NCBI GenBank assembly: GCA_046541715.1
Contig: JBKHCS010000001.1
Span: 62,001-126,000, forward strand
Reading direction: 5' to 3'
Source of the DNA: CAYPUT01 sp046541715
Lineage (GTDB): Bacteria; Spirochaetota; Spirochaetia; DSM-27196; PWMO01
Length of the DNA stretch: 64,000 nucleotides
A model generated the notes under the pieces. The model was not told where the DNA came from. It did no database searches and was given only the letters and a program-made list of their open reading frames with translations. Position 1 is the first letter of the stretch. Each line of letters starts with the position of its first letter. The position numbers and the translations under genes are program-made. Below, in pieces: positions 26,400 to 35,256 of the stretch.

Positions 26400-27459
26400 C
26401 CTCGGCTTCCCCTTTCTCTTCTTCCGCTTCCTGGCGCACCCGCAGCGCGTTCTTCAGCTGACTGTAGTCCGTCATGCCGAGGCTGAGGTTCCATTCATGG
26501 AGTTTTTCCTTGATTTCCTGTAGCGACTTCTTCCCGAAGTTCCGGGTCTTGGCAATATCCTCCTCCGTGCGAGAAGTAAGGTCGCCAATGCTGCGAATAT
26601 TCGCGTTCTTCAAACAGTTGCTCGACCGGACGGAAAGCTCGAGTTCCTCTACCGGGGTGTCGAGAAGCTTCTTAATCCGCTCCTCTTCCTCGTCTATGTC
26701 GTCGTCCCCGAGAATATCGTCCTCGTCGAAATTGATAAAGACCGTAAAATGGTCCTTGGCGATCTTTGCCGCTTCCGCAAGGGCGTCCTCGGGCCGGATC
26801 GTACCATCGGTCCAGAGCTCGAATACCAATTTGTCGTAATCGGTTCGCTGGCCGACCCGGGTGTTCTCGACTGCGTACTTAACCCGTCGAATGGGGGAAA
26901 AGATCGCATCGATGGCGATGGTTCCGATTACTTCGACGTACTTTTCGTTGAGCTCCGCAGGGGTGTAGCCCCGCCCGAGATCGATCTGGATCTCGAGCTC
27001 CAGGTGACCATCCTCCATAAGAGTGAGAATGTGATGGTCCTTGTTGACGATTCGAACCGAGTCATCGGTCTGGAGGGCCTTCGCGGTGACATCTCCGGGA
27101 CCCTTCAGCTCGACAAGGAGCGTCCTCTGCTCTACGTCGCCCTCCAAGGCTATCTGAATCTGCTTCAGATTGTTGATCACGTCCGGAGTGTCTTCGACAA
27201 CCGCCGGGATCGATTCGTACTCGCTCGACAACACGTGGGCGTTCCCCTCGGCGTCGTAGCTGGTAATACGAAGGGCCGAGACGGCGTACCCCTGGATCGA
27301 CGAAAGCAGTATCCGCCGAAGGGTATTCCCGATGGTGTGTCCGTATCCCCGCTCGAACGGCTGGGCGACAAACTTTCCGTAATTCGGCGTTACTTCGCTA
27401 TGTTCAAAGGTTATACCCTTTGGTTTCTTGAATCCCTTTAAGAGGTTCTTTCTTGCCAT
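26389..27459 (-). CDS. rpoA: RNA polymerase alpha subunit
   Basis: 356 residues, slightly longer than the usual 330 because of an acidic linker (DDILGDDDIDEEEERIKK) and an acidic C-terminal tail. The N-terminal dimerisation domain (ERGYGHTIGNTLRRILLSS) and the C-terminal domain with the helix-hairpin-helix (LKNANIRSIGDLTSRTEED, NFGKKSLQEIKEKL) that binds UP elements and activators are intact. It lies between rpsK and rplQ; rpsD, which often sits before rpoA, is missing here. Confidence 0.97.
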   Translation of the reverse strand: MARKNLLKGFKKPKGITFEHSEVTPNYGKFVAQPFERGYGHTIGNTLRRILLSSIQGYAVSALRITSYDAEGNAHVLSSEYESIPAVVEDTPDVINNLKQIQIALEGDVEQRTLLVELKGPGDVTAKALQTDDSVRIVNKDHHILTLMEDGHLELEIQIDLGRGYTPAELNEKYVEVIGTIAIDAIFSPIRRVKYAVENTRVGQRTDYDKLVFELWTDGTIRPEDALAEAAKIAKDHFTVFINFDEDDILGDDDIDEEEERIKKLLDTPVEELELSVRSSNCLKNANIRSIGDLTSRTEEDIAKTRNFGKKSLQEIKEKLHEWNLSLGMTDYSQLKNALRVRQEAEEEKGEAEDEA

Positions 27460-27473
27460 GCCCCCTCCTTAAA

Positions 27474-27854
27474 CTATACGCGGCGGCTCTTTCGGGGACG
27501 GCATCCATTGTGGGGAATCGGTGTGACGTCCTTGATTGTCTTGACCCGGAGTCCCAACGCTCCCAGTGAGCGGATAGCCGATTCACGGCCGACTCCGGGA
27601 CCCTTAACGTAGACATGCACTTCCTTCAGGCCGACATCCATCGCCTTTTGGGCGGCGGTTTCTGCGGTAGTCTGAGCGGCGTAGGGGGTCGACTTCTTCG
27701 CGCCGCGAAAACCGAGTGACCCTGCGCTGGACCAGGAAATGCCGTTCCCGTTCAAATCCGTGATGGTAACGATGGTGTTGTTGAAGGTCGCCTGGATATA
27801 GACGTTCCCCTCGAATACCGACTTCTTTTCTCTTTTCTTTCGAGTCTTAGCCAC
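27474..27854 (-). CDS. rpsK: 30S ribosomal protein S11
   Basis: 126 residues from a GTG at 27854, preceded by TAGGAGCG. The longer open frame upstream runs through rpsM and is rejected. It contains the conserved GNVYIQATFNNTIVTITD, SAGSLGFRGAKKSTPYAAQ and the C-terminal TPIPHNGCRPRKSRRV. The protein lines the platform near the mRNA exit. It starts 10 bases after rpsM. Confidence 0.97.
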   Translation of the reverse strand: MAKTRKKREKKSVFEGNVYIQATFNNTIVTITDLNGNGISWSSAGSLGFRGAKKSTPYAAQTTAETAAQKAMDVGLKEVHVYVKGPGVGRESAIRSLGALGLRVKTIKDVTPIPHNGCRPRKSRRV

Positions 27855-27864
27855 TCTTGCGCTC

Positions 27865-28230
27865 CTACCGCTTCTTACCGGCGACGGTCTTTCGCTTACC
27901 CTTTCGACCGCGGGCGTTGGTTCGTGTCCGCTGCCCCCGCACCGGGAGTCCCCGACGATGCCGGAGCCCACGGTAGCAGCCGATATCCATCAGCCGCTTG
28001 ATATTCAACGACACCTGGGTCCGAAGACGACCCTCGACGGTGTAGTCGTTTTCTATCACGTTACGCAGCTTGTTGATGTCTTCCGCACTCAGGTCGTTCA
28101 TCCGGGCGTCCGGATCGAGTCCGGTCTTCCGGCAAATTTCCTGCGCCGACGAGCGCCCAATCCCGTAGATGTAGGTCAGGGCAATATCGACATGCTTGTT
28201 CGGAAGGTCAATACCTGCAATTCGTGCCAT
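27865..28230 (-). CDS. rpsM: 30S ribosomal protein S13
   Basis: 121 residues, full length. MARIAGIDLPNKHVDIALT, the IYGIGRSSAQEI helix-hairpin, and the basic tail RGLPVRGQRTRTNARGRKG that reaches the decoding site are all present. A GGAGG lies 6 bases before the ATG, within the end of rpmJ. Confidence 0.97.
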   Translation of the reverse strand: MARIAGIDLPNKHVDIALTYIYGIGRSSAQEICRKTGLDPDARMNDLSAEDINKLRNVIENDYTVEGRLRTQVSLNIKRLMDIGCYRGLRHRRGLPVRGQRTRTNARGRKGKRKTVAGKKR

Positions 28231-28239
28231 GGATGCCTC

Positions 28240-28353
28240 CTAACGCTGCCGCTGCTTGTGTTTCGGGTTGGTACAGATCACCCTGACCACACCATTCCTG
28301 CGGATAATCTTACAGTTCGCACAAATCTTCTTTACGCTAACACGTACTTTCAT
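28240..28353 (-). CDS. rpmJ: 50S ribosomal protein L36
   Basis: 37 residues read directly from the minus strand (MKVRVSVKKICANCKIIRRN ... HKQRQR). The zinc ligands C-x2-C ... C-x4-H (ICANCK, VICTNPKH) are complete, so this is the zinc-binding C+ form. GAGAGG precedes the ATG by 6 bases. In many bacteria adk, map and infA separate secY from rpmJ; here only 13 bases do. Confidence 0.97.
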   Translation of the reverse strand: MKVRVSVKKICANCKIIRRNGVVRVICTNPKHKQRQR

Positions 28354-28366
28354 TTTCTACCTCTCA

Positions 28367-29689
28367 CTACAAGTACCGCGACTTGATGCGGCCACGCTTG
28401 GTCAGACCCTCGTGATGATGCATCCGCAAATGTCCTTCGATCTGAGACATCAAGTCGAGATCGACCCCAACCATAATCAATAGGGAGGTACCACCCATCA
28501 GGAAGGCGACCTGCTCAGGGAAGTTGAACAGGCTCTGAACGATCGTCGGGATAATCGCAATAAACGCCAGAAAGAGCGATCCCGGGAGAATAATGCGATT
28601 CAGAATGCGGGTAAAGTATTCTTCCATCTTCTCACTCCGGATTCCCGGTATTGATCCACCGTTCTCCCGGATGTTCTTCGATATCTCGATGGGATTCAGG
28701 GTTACCTGGGTGTAGAAGTAGGCGAAGAACACGATCAACAGGGTGTAGACGATCAGATACGGAGTCGCATCCGGCCGGAGCCAGACCGACAGGTTCCGCA
28801 GCCATCGCACGTCCGGACCGAGACTCTGGGCAATCTGCAAGGGAAAGGTCAGAACCGATGACGCAAAGATAACAGGGATAACCCCCGAGGGGTTGATCTT
28901 GAAGGGAACGTAGGTGTTCTGGGCACCATACATCCGTCGCCCGACAACCCGCTTCGCGTAGTGGACCGGGATCTTGCGCTGCCCGCGCTGCTCGTAGATA
29001 ACGAGGGCGACCACCGCGACGAACATCGCGAAAACGACGATGACGAAGACCGGATTAAGATCTCCCCGCTGGATGTCCTGTATCAGAATCCAGATGGCGT
29101 TGGGCATCCGGGCGACGATTCCAGCAAAGATAATCAGGGAAATACCGTTCCCGATTCCCCGCTGGTTGATCTGCTCACCGAGCCACATCAAGAAGACGGT
29201 TCCCGCAGTTACCGTCAACATCGAGATAACGGTGTACACACCCCGTGGCAGGGTAATGGCATCGGGAATGCTGTCGGCATAGACCGTCACTGCGAAGGAC
29301 TGGATAAGACAGACGACGACGGTCCCGTACCGCGTATACCGCTGAATCCGCTTTCTTCCCCCGTCTTCTTCGGAGATCTTCTTGAGTTTCGGGAAGACCA
29401 ACAGCAACAGCTGCATGATGATCGACATCGAAATGTAGGGCATGATGCCGAGCATCAGGACGCTGAACCGGCTGAAGGCCCCGCCTGCGAAGAAGTCGAG
29501 ATAGTCCGTTACCGAGATCCCCCCGGTGGCTTCCTGTGTGAGGAAGTAGAGGCGCAGGGCGTTCACATTGATTCCCGGAATAGGAATCGTCGCCCCGAGC
29601 CGAAAGACCATCAGGATAAAGAGAGTGTAGAGGATGCGGTCTCTCAGGTCCCGAATGCGGAATATATCGGTTAAGGCGTTACTCGCCAT
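28367..29689 (-). CDS. secY: Protein translocase subunit SecY
   Basis: Channel subunit of the SecYEG translocon, 440 residues, about ten transmembrane helices. It shows the family entry pattern FRLGATIPIPGINVNAL, the GIGNGISLIIFAGIV loop, the cytosolic loop QRGQRKIPVHYAKRVVGRRM that contacts ribosome and SecA, and GGTSLLIMVGVDLDLMSQIE near the end. The start overlaps rplO by 11 bp. Confidence 0.97.
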   Translation of the reverse strand: MASNALTDIFRIRDLRDRILYTLFILMVFRLGATIPIPGINVNALRLYFLTQEATGGISVTDYLDFFAGGAFSRFSVLMLGIMPYISMSIIMQLLLLVFPKLKKISEEDGGRKRIQRYTRYGTVVVCLIQSFAVTVYADSIPDAITLPRGVYTVISMLTVTAGTVFLMWLGEQINQRGIGNGISLIIFAGIVARMPNAIWILIQDIQRGDLNPVFVIVVFAMFVAVVALVIYEQRGQRKIPVHYAKRVVGRRMYGAQNTYVPFKINPSGVIPVIFASSVLTFPLQIAQSLGPDVRWLRNLSVWLRPDATPYLIVYTLLIVFFAYFYTQVTLNPIEISKNIRENGGSIPGIRSEKMEEYFTRILNRIILPGSLFLAFIAIIPTIVQSLFNFPEQVAFLMGGTSLLIMVGVDLDLMSQIEGHLRMHHHEGLTKRGRIKSRYL

Positions 29690-30155
29690 CGGTACCCTCT
29701 ATCTTGTCGGAGGTCGCCGGTTCCTCGACGCTACCGCCGGCGGCTCGGATCTTCTCGGCGGCGCTCTTGGATACCAAGAGGCCTTCCACCTTGATCTTCT
29801 TGGTAATTTCGCCGTCGGCAAGAATCTTTACCAGATCTTCGCTGTTCTTAATCAGGTTCTTCGCCCTGAGGGTGTCGATGGATACCACGTCACCGTCGGA
29901 AAAGCGCTTGTCGATCTCGCCCAGGCTTACCGGAACGGCGGTTTTCTTGAAGGGATAGTTGGAGAAGCCACGCCGGGCAACCCGGCGAAAGAGGGGCATC
30001 TGCCCACCTTCGAAGCCGAGGCGCACGCCTCCGCCGGAACGGGAATTCTGGCCCTTCTGCCCCCGACCGGAGGTTTTGCCGCGACCGCTTCCCGGTCCCC
30101 GACCGAGTACCTTCTTCTTTCTGTTCGCTCCGGGCGTTACGTGTAGCTCTGCCAT
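29679..30155 (-). CDS. rplO: 50S ribosomal protein L15
   Basis: 158 residues. The basic Gly-rich N-terminal extension (GANRKKKVLGRGPGSGRGKT, GQNSRSGGG) that threads into 23S rRNA and the KIKVEGLLVSKSAAEKIRAAGG fold are clear. The tail after GGSVEEPATSD is a few residues longer than usual. It sits 3 bases after rpmD and overlaps secY. Confidence 0.97.
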   Translation of the reverse strand: MAELHVTPGANRKKKVLGRGPGSGRGKTSGRGQKGQNSRSGGGVRLGFEGGQMPLFRRVARRGFSNYPFKKTAVPVSLGEIDKRFSDGDVVSIDTLRAKNLIKNSEDLVKILADGEITKKIKVEGLLVSKSAAEKIRAAGGSVEEPATSDKIEGTDGE

Positions 30156-30158
30156 GGC

Positions 30159-30341
30159 TTATACTTCCTCGTATCTCACTAGATGCGAAACCGCTCGGAC
30201 CATCCCAAGGATTGCGTCGTTGCTCTCCTTTTCTACCGAGTGGTTAATCTTCCGGAGTCCCAGGGCTCGGATGGTTCGGACGTGCTGCGGCTTCTGACCG
30301 CTGATGCTCCGAATCTGGGTGATGCGAATCTTCCCTGCCAT
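30159..30341 (-). CDS. rpmD: 50S ribosomal protein L30
   Basis: 60 residues with the short bacterial L30 pattern (IRITQIRSISGQKPQHVRTI, ALGLRKINHSV) and VSHLVRYEEV at the end. Position between rpsE and rplO is canonical. Confidence 0.96.
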   Translation of the reverse strand: MAGKIRITQIRSISGQKPQHVRTIRALGLRKINHSVEKESNDAILGMVRAVSHLVRYEEV

Positions 30342-30344
30342 CTC

Positions 30345-30842
30345 CTACCCCCACATCTCCGGAATCGCCTTACCCCGGTTCTTGGCTATCTCCCGGGCAT
30401 CCATAAGCCCTTCGAGACCCGTAAACACGGCCTTTACGATGTTCAAGGCGTTCTGAGAACCCAAAGACTTACTCAAGACGTCGTGAATCCCGGCCATCTC
30501 CATGACGGCTCGGACCGGACCGCCGGCGATAATCCCGGTTCCCGGCGCCGCAGGCTTCATGAGCACCCGGGCGCTCTTGAAAGCCCCGATTATCTCGTGC
30601 GGAAGGGTCGCCTTTTTGAGGGGCACCCGAATGGTGCTCTTCTTCGCCCGCTCGACACCTTTCCGGATTGCCTCGGCGACGTCGTTCGCCTTGCCGAACC
30701 CAAAGCCGACCGTACCCGCCTTGTCGCCAACGACAACGAGGGCACTGAAGGAAAACCGCCGGCCGCCTTTGACAACCTTGGCAACACGGTTGAGCTTAAT
30801 AAGTTTCTCGCTAAATTCCTGATCGCGTGAATCGTCCACCAT
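30345..30842 (-). CDS. rpsE: 30S ribosomal protein S5
   Basis: 165 residues with the double-stranded RNA-binding-like N-terminus (LIKLNRVAKVVKGGRRFSFS, VGDKAGTVGFGFGKANDV) and the C-terminal PGTGIIAGGPVRAVMEMAGI and DVLSKSLGSQN. The loop that contacts S4 and mRNA is intact. Starts 6 bases after rplR. Confidence 0.97.
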   Translation of the reverse strand: MVDDSRDQEFSEKLIKLNRVAKVVKGGRRFSFSALVVVGDKAGTVGFGFGKANDVAEAIRKGVERAKKSTIRVPLKKATLPHEIIGAFKSARVLMKPAAPGTGIIAGGPVRAVMEMAGIHDVLSKSLGSQNALNIVKAVFTGLEGLMDAREIAKNRGKAIPEMWG

Positions 30843-30848
30843 TGCCCC

Positions 30849-31208
30849 CTAGAAGGTTACTCCGGACTCTCGGACGCCGTCGGCAAAGGCCTTGACGACT
30901 CCATGATAGAGGTACCCGTTCCGGTCGAAGACTGCCGTCTTTATGCCGTTGTTCTTAAGCTCTTCTCCGAAAATCTTTCCGAGCTTTCCGGCATCCTCCA
31001 CCGTCAGCTTGAGACCCTTTCCGGCACCGTGCACCGTCGAAGACGACGTAAGGGTCGAGCCCGTTTCGTCGTTTACGGCCTGGGCATAGAGGTAGCGGTT
31101 GCTCTTAAAAACCGAAATACGCGGTCGCTCCGCACTACCGGTAATCCGGCCCCGGATTCGCGTCTTGCGGCGCTTTCGACGCCGGATCTTTTCCTCAACT
31201 CGTTTCAT
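30849..31208 (-). CDS. rplR: 50S ribosomal protein L18
   Basis: 119 residues, binds 5S rRNA. RRKRRKTRIRGRITGSAERP and RISVFKSNRYLYAQAVND match the family; KTAVFDRNGYLYHGVVKAFA and ADGVRESGVTF close it. The basic N-terminus is the RNA-binding part. Confidence 0.97.
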   Translation of the reverse strand: MKRVEEKIRRRKRRKTRIRGRITGSAERPRISVFKSNRYLYAQAVNDETGSTLTSSSTVHGAGKGLKLTVEDAGKLGKIFGEELKNNGIKTAVFDRNGYLYHGVVKAFADGVRESGVTF

Positions 31209-31223
31209 TCTACCTATTCCCCG

Positions 31224-31763
31224 CTACTTGATGCCGGACTTTCCAACTTTGCGAACGATCTGCTCGTCCTCGTATTTGACGCCTTTGCCCTTGTATGGCT
31301 CCGGCGGCCGTAACGACCGGATCTCAGAGGCCATCTGACCTACTCGCTGCTTGTCGATTCCGGAAATCCTGATCTTGTTCGGTCCCTCTACCGCGACCTC
31401 GAGGTCACTCGGTATCGGATACTCTATGGGCATCGAGTATCCGAGGCTGAGCACCAGGCTCTGTCCCTGCTGCTCCGCCCGGTAGCCGACGCCGTTGATC
31501 ACCAGGACCTTGGTAAACCCCGTGGTCACTCCGGTAACCATATTCTGCACGAGCCGTTGATAAAGACCGTGCATCGACTTCGCCGGCTTGGTTTCGTTCT
31601 TCCGGGTAACCGTACAGACACCGTCGTCGACGGAAATCGTCACCAAGGGCTTGTAGTCCTGTGTCAGCGTTCCCTTCGGCCCCTTTACGACGACTTGCGT
31701 CGGGTCGATGCTAATTTCGACACCGGAGGGCACGGGAATCGGCTGTTTTCCTACGCGCGACAT
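31224..31763 (-). CDS. rplF: 50S ribosomal protein L6
   Basis: 179 residues with two L6 folds. MSRVGKQPIPVPSGVEISID begins it, MVTGVTTGFTKVLVINGVGY marks the middle and SLRPPEPYKGKGVKYEDEQI the conserved C-terminus near the factor-binding site. Order rpsH-rplF-rplR is canonical. Confidence 0.97.
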   Translation of the reverse strand: MSRVGKQPIPVPSGVEISIDPTQVVVKGPKGTLTQDYKPLVTISVDDGVCTVTRKNETKPAKSMHGLYQRLVQNMVTGVTTGFTKVLVINGVGYRAEQQGQSLVLSLGYSMPIEYPIPSDLEVAVEGPNKIRISGIDKQRVGQMASEIRSLRPPEPYKGKGVKYEDEQIVRKVGKSGIK

Positions 31764-31775
31764 ATTACTTGCTCC

Positions 31776-32174
31776 CTACCAGACGGTACAAATGACCTCG
31801 CCGCCGACCTTCTTCTCCAGAGCCTTGCGGCCGGTGGTGACGCCGGTCGAGGTCGAAACAATAACGGTACCGAACCCGTTAAAAACCCGAGGCATAAAGC
31901 GATAGCCTGAGTATACCCGGCGGCCGGGTTTGGAAACCCGCTTGAGGCCGTGGATGATGGGTCGGTTCTCGTCGTCGTACTTGAGAAAGATCCGGATGAC
32001 GGTGTTTCCGTTCTCCGAAACCTTCTTGAAGTTCTTCACGAAGCCTTCGTTCTTGAGAATCTTCACGATCTCCAGCTTCAGCTTCGACGGAGTTACGTCT
32101 ACCTTTTCAAACTTCGCAACGCTCGCATTGCGAATCTTCGTCAACATGTCAGCTACAGGGTCAGATACGCTCAT
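31776..32174 (-). CDS. rpsH: 30S ribosomal protein S8
   Basis: 132 residues, full length, with VADMLTKIRNASVAKFEKVD and the C-terminal GTVIVSTSTGVTTGRKALEK, VGGEVICTVW. In other bacteria S8 represses the spc operon by binding near rplE; I do not see a clear S8-site copy here but did not fold the RNA. Confidence 0.97.
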   Translation of the reverse strand: MSVSDPVADMLTKIRNASVAKFEKVDVTPSKLKLEIVKILKNEGFVKNFKKVSENGNTVIRIFLKYDDENRPIIHGLKRVSKPGRRVYSGYRFMPRVFNGFGTVIVSTSTGVTTGRKALEKKVGGEVICTVW

Positions 32175-32183
32175 ATTCCTCCC

Positions 32184-32369
32184 CTACCAACTCGACTTCG
32201 TAACACCGGGAATCAATCCCTGGCTTGCCAGTTCCCGAAAACAGACACGGCACATCTGGAACTTTCTCATGTAGCCTCTCGGGCGCCCGCAGACTCGGCA
32301 GCGGTTGTAGCGCCGCGTGCTGAACTTAGGAGGCTTCTGGGATTTTACAATTAGCGACTTCTTGGCCAT
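32184..32369 (-). CDS. rpsN: 30S ribosomal protein S14, zinc-binding type
   Basis: 61 residues, the short type with a zinc ribbon: CRVCGRPRGYMRKFQMCRVC gives two CxxC pairs. The longer zinc-free S14 seen in enterobacteria is not present at this locus. Lies between rplE and rpsH. Confidence 0.97.
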   Translation of the reverse strand: MAKKSLIVKSQKPPKFSTRRYNRCRVCGRPRGYMRKFQMCRVCFRELASQGLIPGVTKSSW

Positions 32370-32380
32370 TTACGCTCCTC

Positions 32381-32944
32381 CTACTTCCGAAACGGCATGC
32401 CGAGCTTTTCGAGAAGGCTCTTGCCTTCCTGATCCGTCTGTGCCGTCGTAACGATAACGATGTTAAGACCACTAATCCGTTCGATCTTGTCGTAGTCGAT
32501 CTCCGGAAAGATGATTTGCTCGGTAATACCGAGGGAGTAATTACCATGCCCATCGAAGGCGTTTCCGCTTACGCCCCGGAAGTCCTTGACCCGGGGAAGG
32601 GCAATGTTTATGAGGCGATAGAGAAAATCGTACATCCGGGAACCCCGGAGGGTTACCTTGGCACCGACTTCCATACCTTCCCGAAGCTTGAAGTTCGAGA
32701 TAGATTTCCGGGCTTTGGTCTTTACCGCCTTCTGCCCGGCAATAAGGGAGAGCTCGTCCACTGCGGCATCCAGGAACTTCTTGTTCACGATGGCGTCGCC
32801 GACGCCGGCGCTCAGAACAATCCGATCGATCCTGGGCACCTGCATTACCGTGGTGTAGCCAAACTCTTCCATCAGCGCCGGAAGGGCCTTCTCTCGATAG
32901 AGAGCCTTCATCGGCGGGACGTAGTTTTTGGTTGCTACCGCCAT
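32381..32944 (-). CDS. rplE: 50S ribosomal protein L5
   Basis: 187 residues, contacts 5S rRNA and P-site tRNA. Recognised by VPRIDRIVLSAGVGDAIVNK, KARKSISNFKLREGMEVGAK, VTLRGSRMYDFLYRLINIAL and GIVIVTTAQTDQEGK-like end. The start shares one base with the rplX stop. Confidence 0.97.
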   Translation of the reverse strand: MAVATKNYVPPMKALYREKALPALMEEFGYTTVMQVPRIDRIVLSAGVGDAIVNKKFLDAAVDELSLIAGQKAVKTKARKSISNFKLREGMEVGAKVTLRGSRMYDFLYRLINIALPRVKDFRGVSGNAFDGHGNYSLGITEQIIFPEIDYDKIERISGLNIVIVTTAQTDQEGKSLLEKLGMPFRK

Positions 32945-33261
32945 TACAGTTCTTCTCCCGTTTTCTTGAGGTACCGGACTTTCCGGTTCCCATCAATCCG
33001 TATCCCCACCCGACTCGGTCGACCGTTCTTGGTAACCGCCATAACGTTGGAAACGTGGAGGGGCGCTTCGACTTCGATAATACCCGCCCGGTCGTTCTGA
33101 CGCCGTTTGCGAACCGCCTTCTTGACCAGGTTCACACCTTCGACGACCACCCGGTGGCTGCCGTGCTCGATCCGCAGAATCCGACCGGTCTTCCCCTTGT
33201 CCTTTCCCGCGATCACTATCACGTTGTCGTTCTTCTTGAGTTTGGTAGTTCCTTCTGCCAT
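32944..33261 (-). CDS. rplX: 50S ribosomal protein L24
   Basis: 105 residues from the ATG at 33261, 7 bases after TAGGAG; the upstream extension of the frame runs into rplN and is rejected. The KOW motif KKNDNVIVIAGKDKGKTGRI is clear, with GVNLVKKAVR after it. An assembly initiator for the large subunit. Confidence 0.96.
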   Translation of the reverse strand: MAEGTTKLKKNDNVIVIAGKDKGKTGRILRIEHGSHRVVVEGVNLVKKAVRKRRQNDRAGIIEVEAPLHVSNVMAVTKNGRPSRVGIRIDGNRKVRYLKKTGEEL

Positions 33262-33271
33262 GCCTGCGCTC

Positions 33272-33640
33272 CTAAAGCACTTCCGGGGCAAGGGATACAA
33301 TTTTCATGTACTCCTCTTCCCTCAGTTCCCGTGCTACCGGGCCGAAAATCCGCTTACCCTTAGGGTTGCTCGTGGCGTCGATAATTACACAGGCGTTATC
33401 GTCGAACCGGATGTAGGTTCCGTCGGCCCGACGGTATTCCTTCTTGGTTCGAACGATAACCGCTCGCTCGACATTACCCTTCTTAACCGGCGCATTCGGA
33501 AGCGCATCCTTTACGGCGACAACGATGGTGTCTCCGACCGATGCTACCCGACGTTTGCTTCCACCGAGGACCTTTATGCACTGCACCCGTTTGGCGCCGC
33601 TGTTGTCCGCGACATTAAGGTACGAGTTCATCTGAATCAT
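33272..33640 (-). CDS. rplN: 50S ribosomal protein L14
   Basis: 122 residues; MIQMNSYLNVADNSGAKRVQ is diagnostic, followed by GDTIVVAVKDALPN and RIFGPVARELREEEYMKIVS. Full length. Confidence 0.97.
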   Translation of the reverse strand: MIQMNSYLNVADNSGAKRVQCIKVLGGSKRRVASVGDTIVVAVKDALPNAPVKKGNVERAVIVRTKKEYRRADGTYIRFDDNACVIIDATSNPKGKRIFGPVARELREEEYMKIVSLAPEVL

Positions 33641-33651
33641 CTCACCCCTCC

Positions 33652-33921
33652 CTAGCGGGCCCGCTCGACGATTTCGAGGAGCGCCCAGTGCTTTTCTTTG
33701 CTAAGGGGCCTATGTTCTACGACTCGGACGGTATCGCCGATGTGGGCGTTATTCTCTTCGTCGTGGGCCTTCACTTTCTTGGTCAGCTTGATGTACTTCT
33801 TATAAAGCCGGTGGACGTTACGCTTCTGAACGGCGACGACGATGGTCTTGTTCATCTTATCGCTCGTCACGACGCCTTGAAGAACCCGCCGGCTCTTCGT
33901 CGTTTCCGTGGTATCAGCCAT
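33652..33921 (-). CDS. rpsQ: 30S ribosomal protein S17
   Basis: 89 residues with the S17 pattern RVLQGVVTSDKMNKTIVVAV, KVKAHDEENNAHIGDTVRVV and EHRPLSKEKHWALLEIVERA. Starts 4 bases after rpmC. Confidence 0.97.
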   Translation of the reverse strand: MADTTETTKSRRVLQGVVTSDKMNKTIVVAVQKRNVHRLYKKYIKLTKKVKAHDEENNAHIGDTVRVVEHRPLSKEKHWALLEIVERAR

Positions 33922-33925
33922 CCCG

Positions 33926-34129
33926 TTACTCCTGTGACTCCACGACTTCGGCGTGGTTATAGATCAAAGTGTTGAGCCGAGCTATCTTCCGGCGAATCGT
34001 TCGCTTCTCCAGCGGGTTCTCCACGTGACCCATCACCATATCGAATCGGACGTTCTGGTAGCGCTTTTTGAGCTCTTCCCGCTTCGCCACCAGTTCCTCG
34101 AAGGTGAGATCGCGAAATGAATCTCTCAT
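33926..34129 (-). CDS. rpmC: 50S ribosomal protein L29
   Basis: 67 residues, two-helix protein at the exit tunnel: FEELVAKREELKKRYQNVRF and RRKIARLNTLIYNH. The ATG shares one base with the rplP stop (TAATG). Confidence 0.96.
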   Translation of the reverse strand: MRDSFRDLTFEELVAKREELKKRYQNVRFDMVMGHVENPLEKRTIRRKIARLNTLIYNHAEVVESQE

Positions 34130-34551
34130 TACACAACTCCTCGAGTTACAAACTTGGTGTGGACCGGCAGCTTGTGAGCCGCCAGGCGAAGCGCCTCTTG
34201 AGCCAACTCGGGATTGACGCCGGCAAGCTCGAACATAATCGTCCCGGGCTGTACGGCGGCGACCCAGTGCTCCGGGCTCCCCTTGCCTTTACCCATCCGC
34301 GTTTCCGCCGGCTTCTTGGTATAGGGGACGTCCGGGAAGATACGGATCCACACTTTTCCGCCACGCTTAATGTGACGGGTCATTGCGATACGAGCGGCCT
34401 CGATCTGGCGGTTGGTAATCCAGAAAGCGTCGAGGGACATCAAGCCGTATTCGCCGAAGGAAAGCGTGTTTCCCCGGGTTGCTATTCCCCCAAGGCTCCG
34501 GTTTACCCGGCGCTGCTGCTTCCTGTATTTTGTTCGCTTTGGACTAAGCAT
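34129..34551 (-). CDS. rplP: 50S ribosomal protein L16
   Basis: 140 residues near the peptidyl-transferase centre. It has KYRKQQRRVNRSLGGIATRG, KVWIRIFPDVPYTKKPAETR, MGKGKGSPEHWVAAVQPGTI and the C-terminal ALRLAAHKLPVHTKFVTR. Starts 2 bases after the rpsC stop. Confidence 0.97.
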   Translation of the reverse strand: MLSPKRTKYRKQQRRVNRSLGGIATRGNTLSFGEYGLMSLDAFWITNRQIEAARIAMTRHIKRGGKVWIRIFPDVPYTKKPAETRMGKGKGSPEHWVAAVQPGTIMFELAGVNPELAQEALRLAAHKLPVHTKFVTRGVV

Positions 34552-34553
34552 TT

Positions 34554-35255
34554 CTAAGCCTCTCCCTCGCCTCTATCTCTGCGCTTCCGTACCAAAAGGC
34601 CGGCGTCCTCTTTCCGGTCCTTCCGGAGGATTTCTCCGCCGAAGACCCACACCTTGACGCCGATGGTGCCGAAGGTCGTGTTCGACTCGGCAAAGCCGTA
34701 GTCTATGTCCGCCCGGAGCGTGTGCAACGGAATTCTTCCGTCCTTGATCGACTCGCTTCGCGACATTTCAGAACCGCCAAGACGCCCGGCGATGCGAATC
34801 TTGATTCCCTGGACACCGGCCTTGGTCGCTCCTCCGACGGCCATCTTGAGGGTCCGGCGAAAAGAGGAACGAGACCGGAGCTGCCGGGCAACGTTCAAGG
34901 CGATTACCTGAGCGTTTGTCTCAGGGCGCTTAATCTCCTTGATCTTGATCTGGATCTTCTTCCCGGCTTCCTTCTGCAGAAGAGCCCCGATCTTTTCGAT
35001 GGTCGAGCCCTTGGTGCCGATAATCACACCCGGCCGAGAGCTATGAATGACCAAAGTGATTCTCTGGGGATGACGGATAATCTCCACTTCGGCGAGCTCC
35101 GCGTTCCGGGTAAGGGGGCTCGAATCGAGGAGGCGTCGCAGCTTGAGATCCTCATGGAGCGTGCTTGCATATTCCCTGGGGTCGACGAACCATTTGGACT
35201 TCCAGGTCTTGTTTATGCCGAGCCGAAGCCCGATCGGATTTACTTTCTGTCCCAC
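34554..35255 (-). CDS. rpsC: 30S ribosomal protein S3
   Basis: 233 residues. The KH domain has IVIHSSRPGVIIGTKGSTIE, with QVIALNVARQLRSRSSFRRT and GIKIRIAGRLGGSEMSRSES further on. It helps form the mRNA entry site. One base separates it from rplV. Confidence 0.97.
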   Translation of the reverse strand: MGQKVNPIGLRLGINKTWKSKWFVDPREYASTLHEDLKLRRLLDSSPLTRNAELAEVEIIRHPQRITLVIHSSRPGVIIGTKGSTIEKIGALLQKEAGKKIQIKIKEIKRPETNAQVIALNVARQLRSRSSFRRTLKMAVGGATKAGVQGIKIRIAGRLGGSEMSRSESIKDGRIPLHTLRADIDYGFAESNTTFGTIGVKVWVFGGEILRKDRKEDAGLLVRKRRDRGEGEA

Positions 35256-35256
35256 C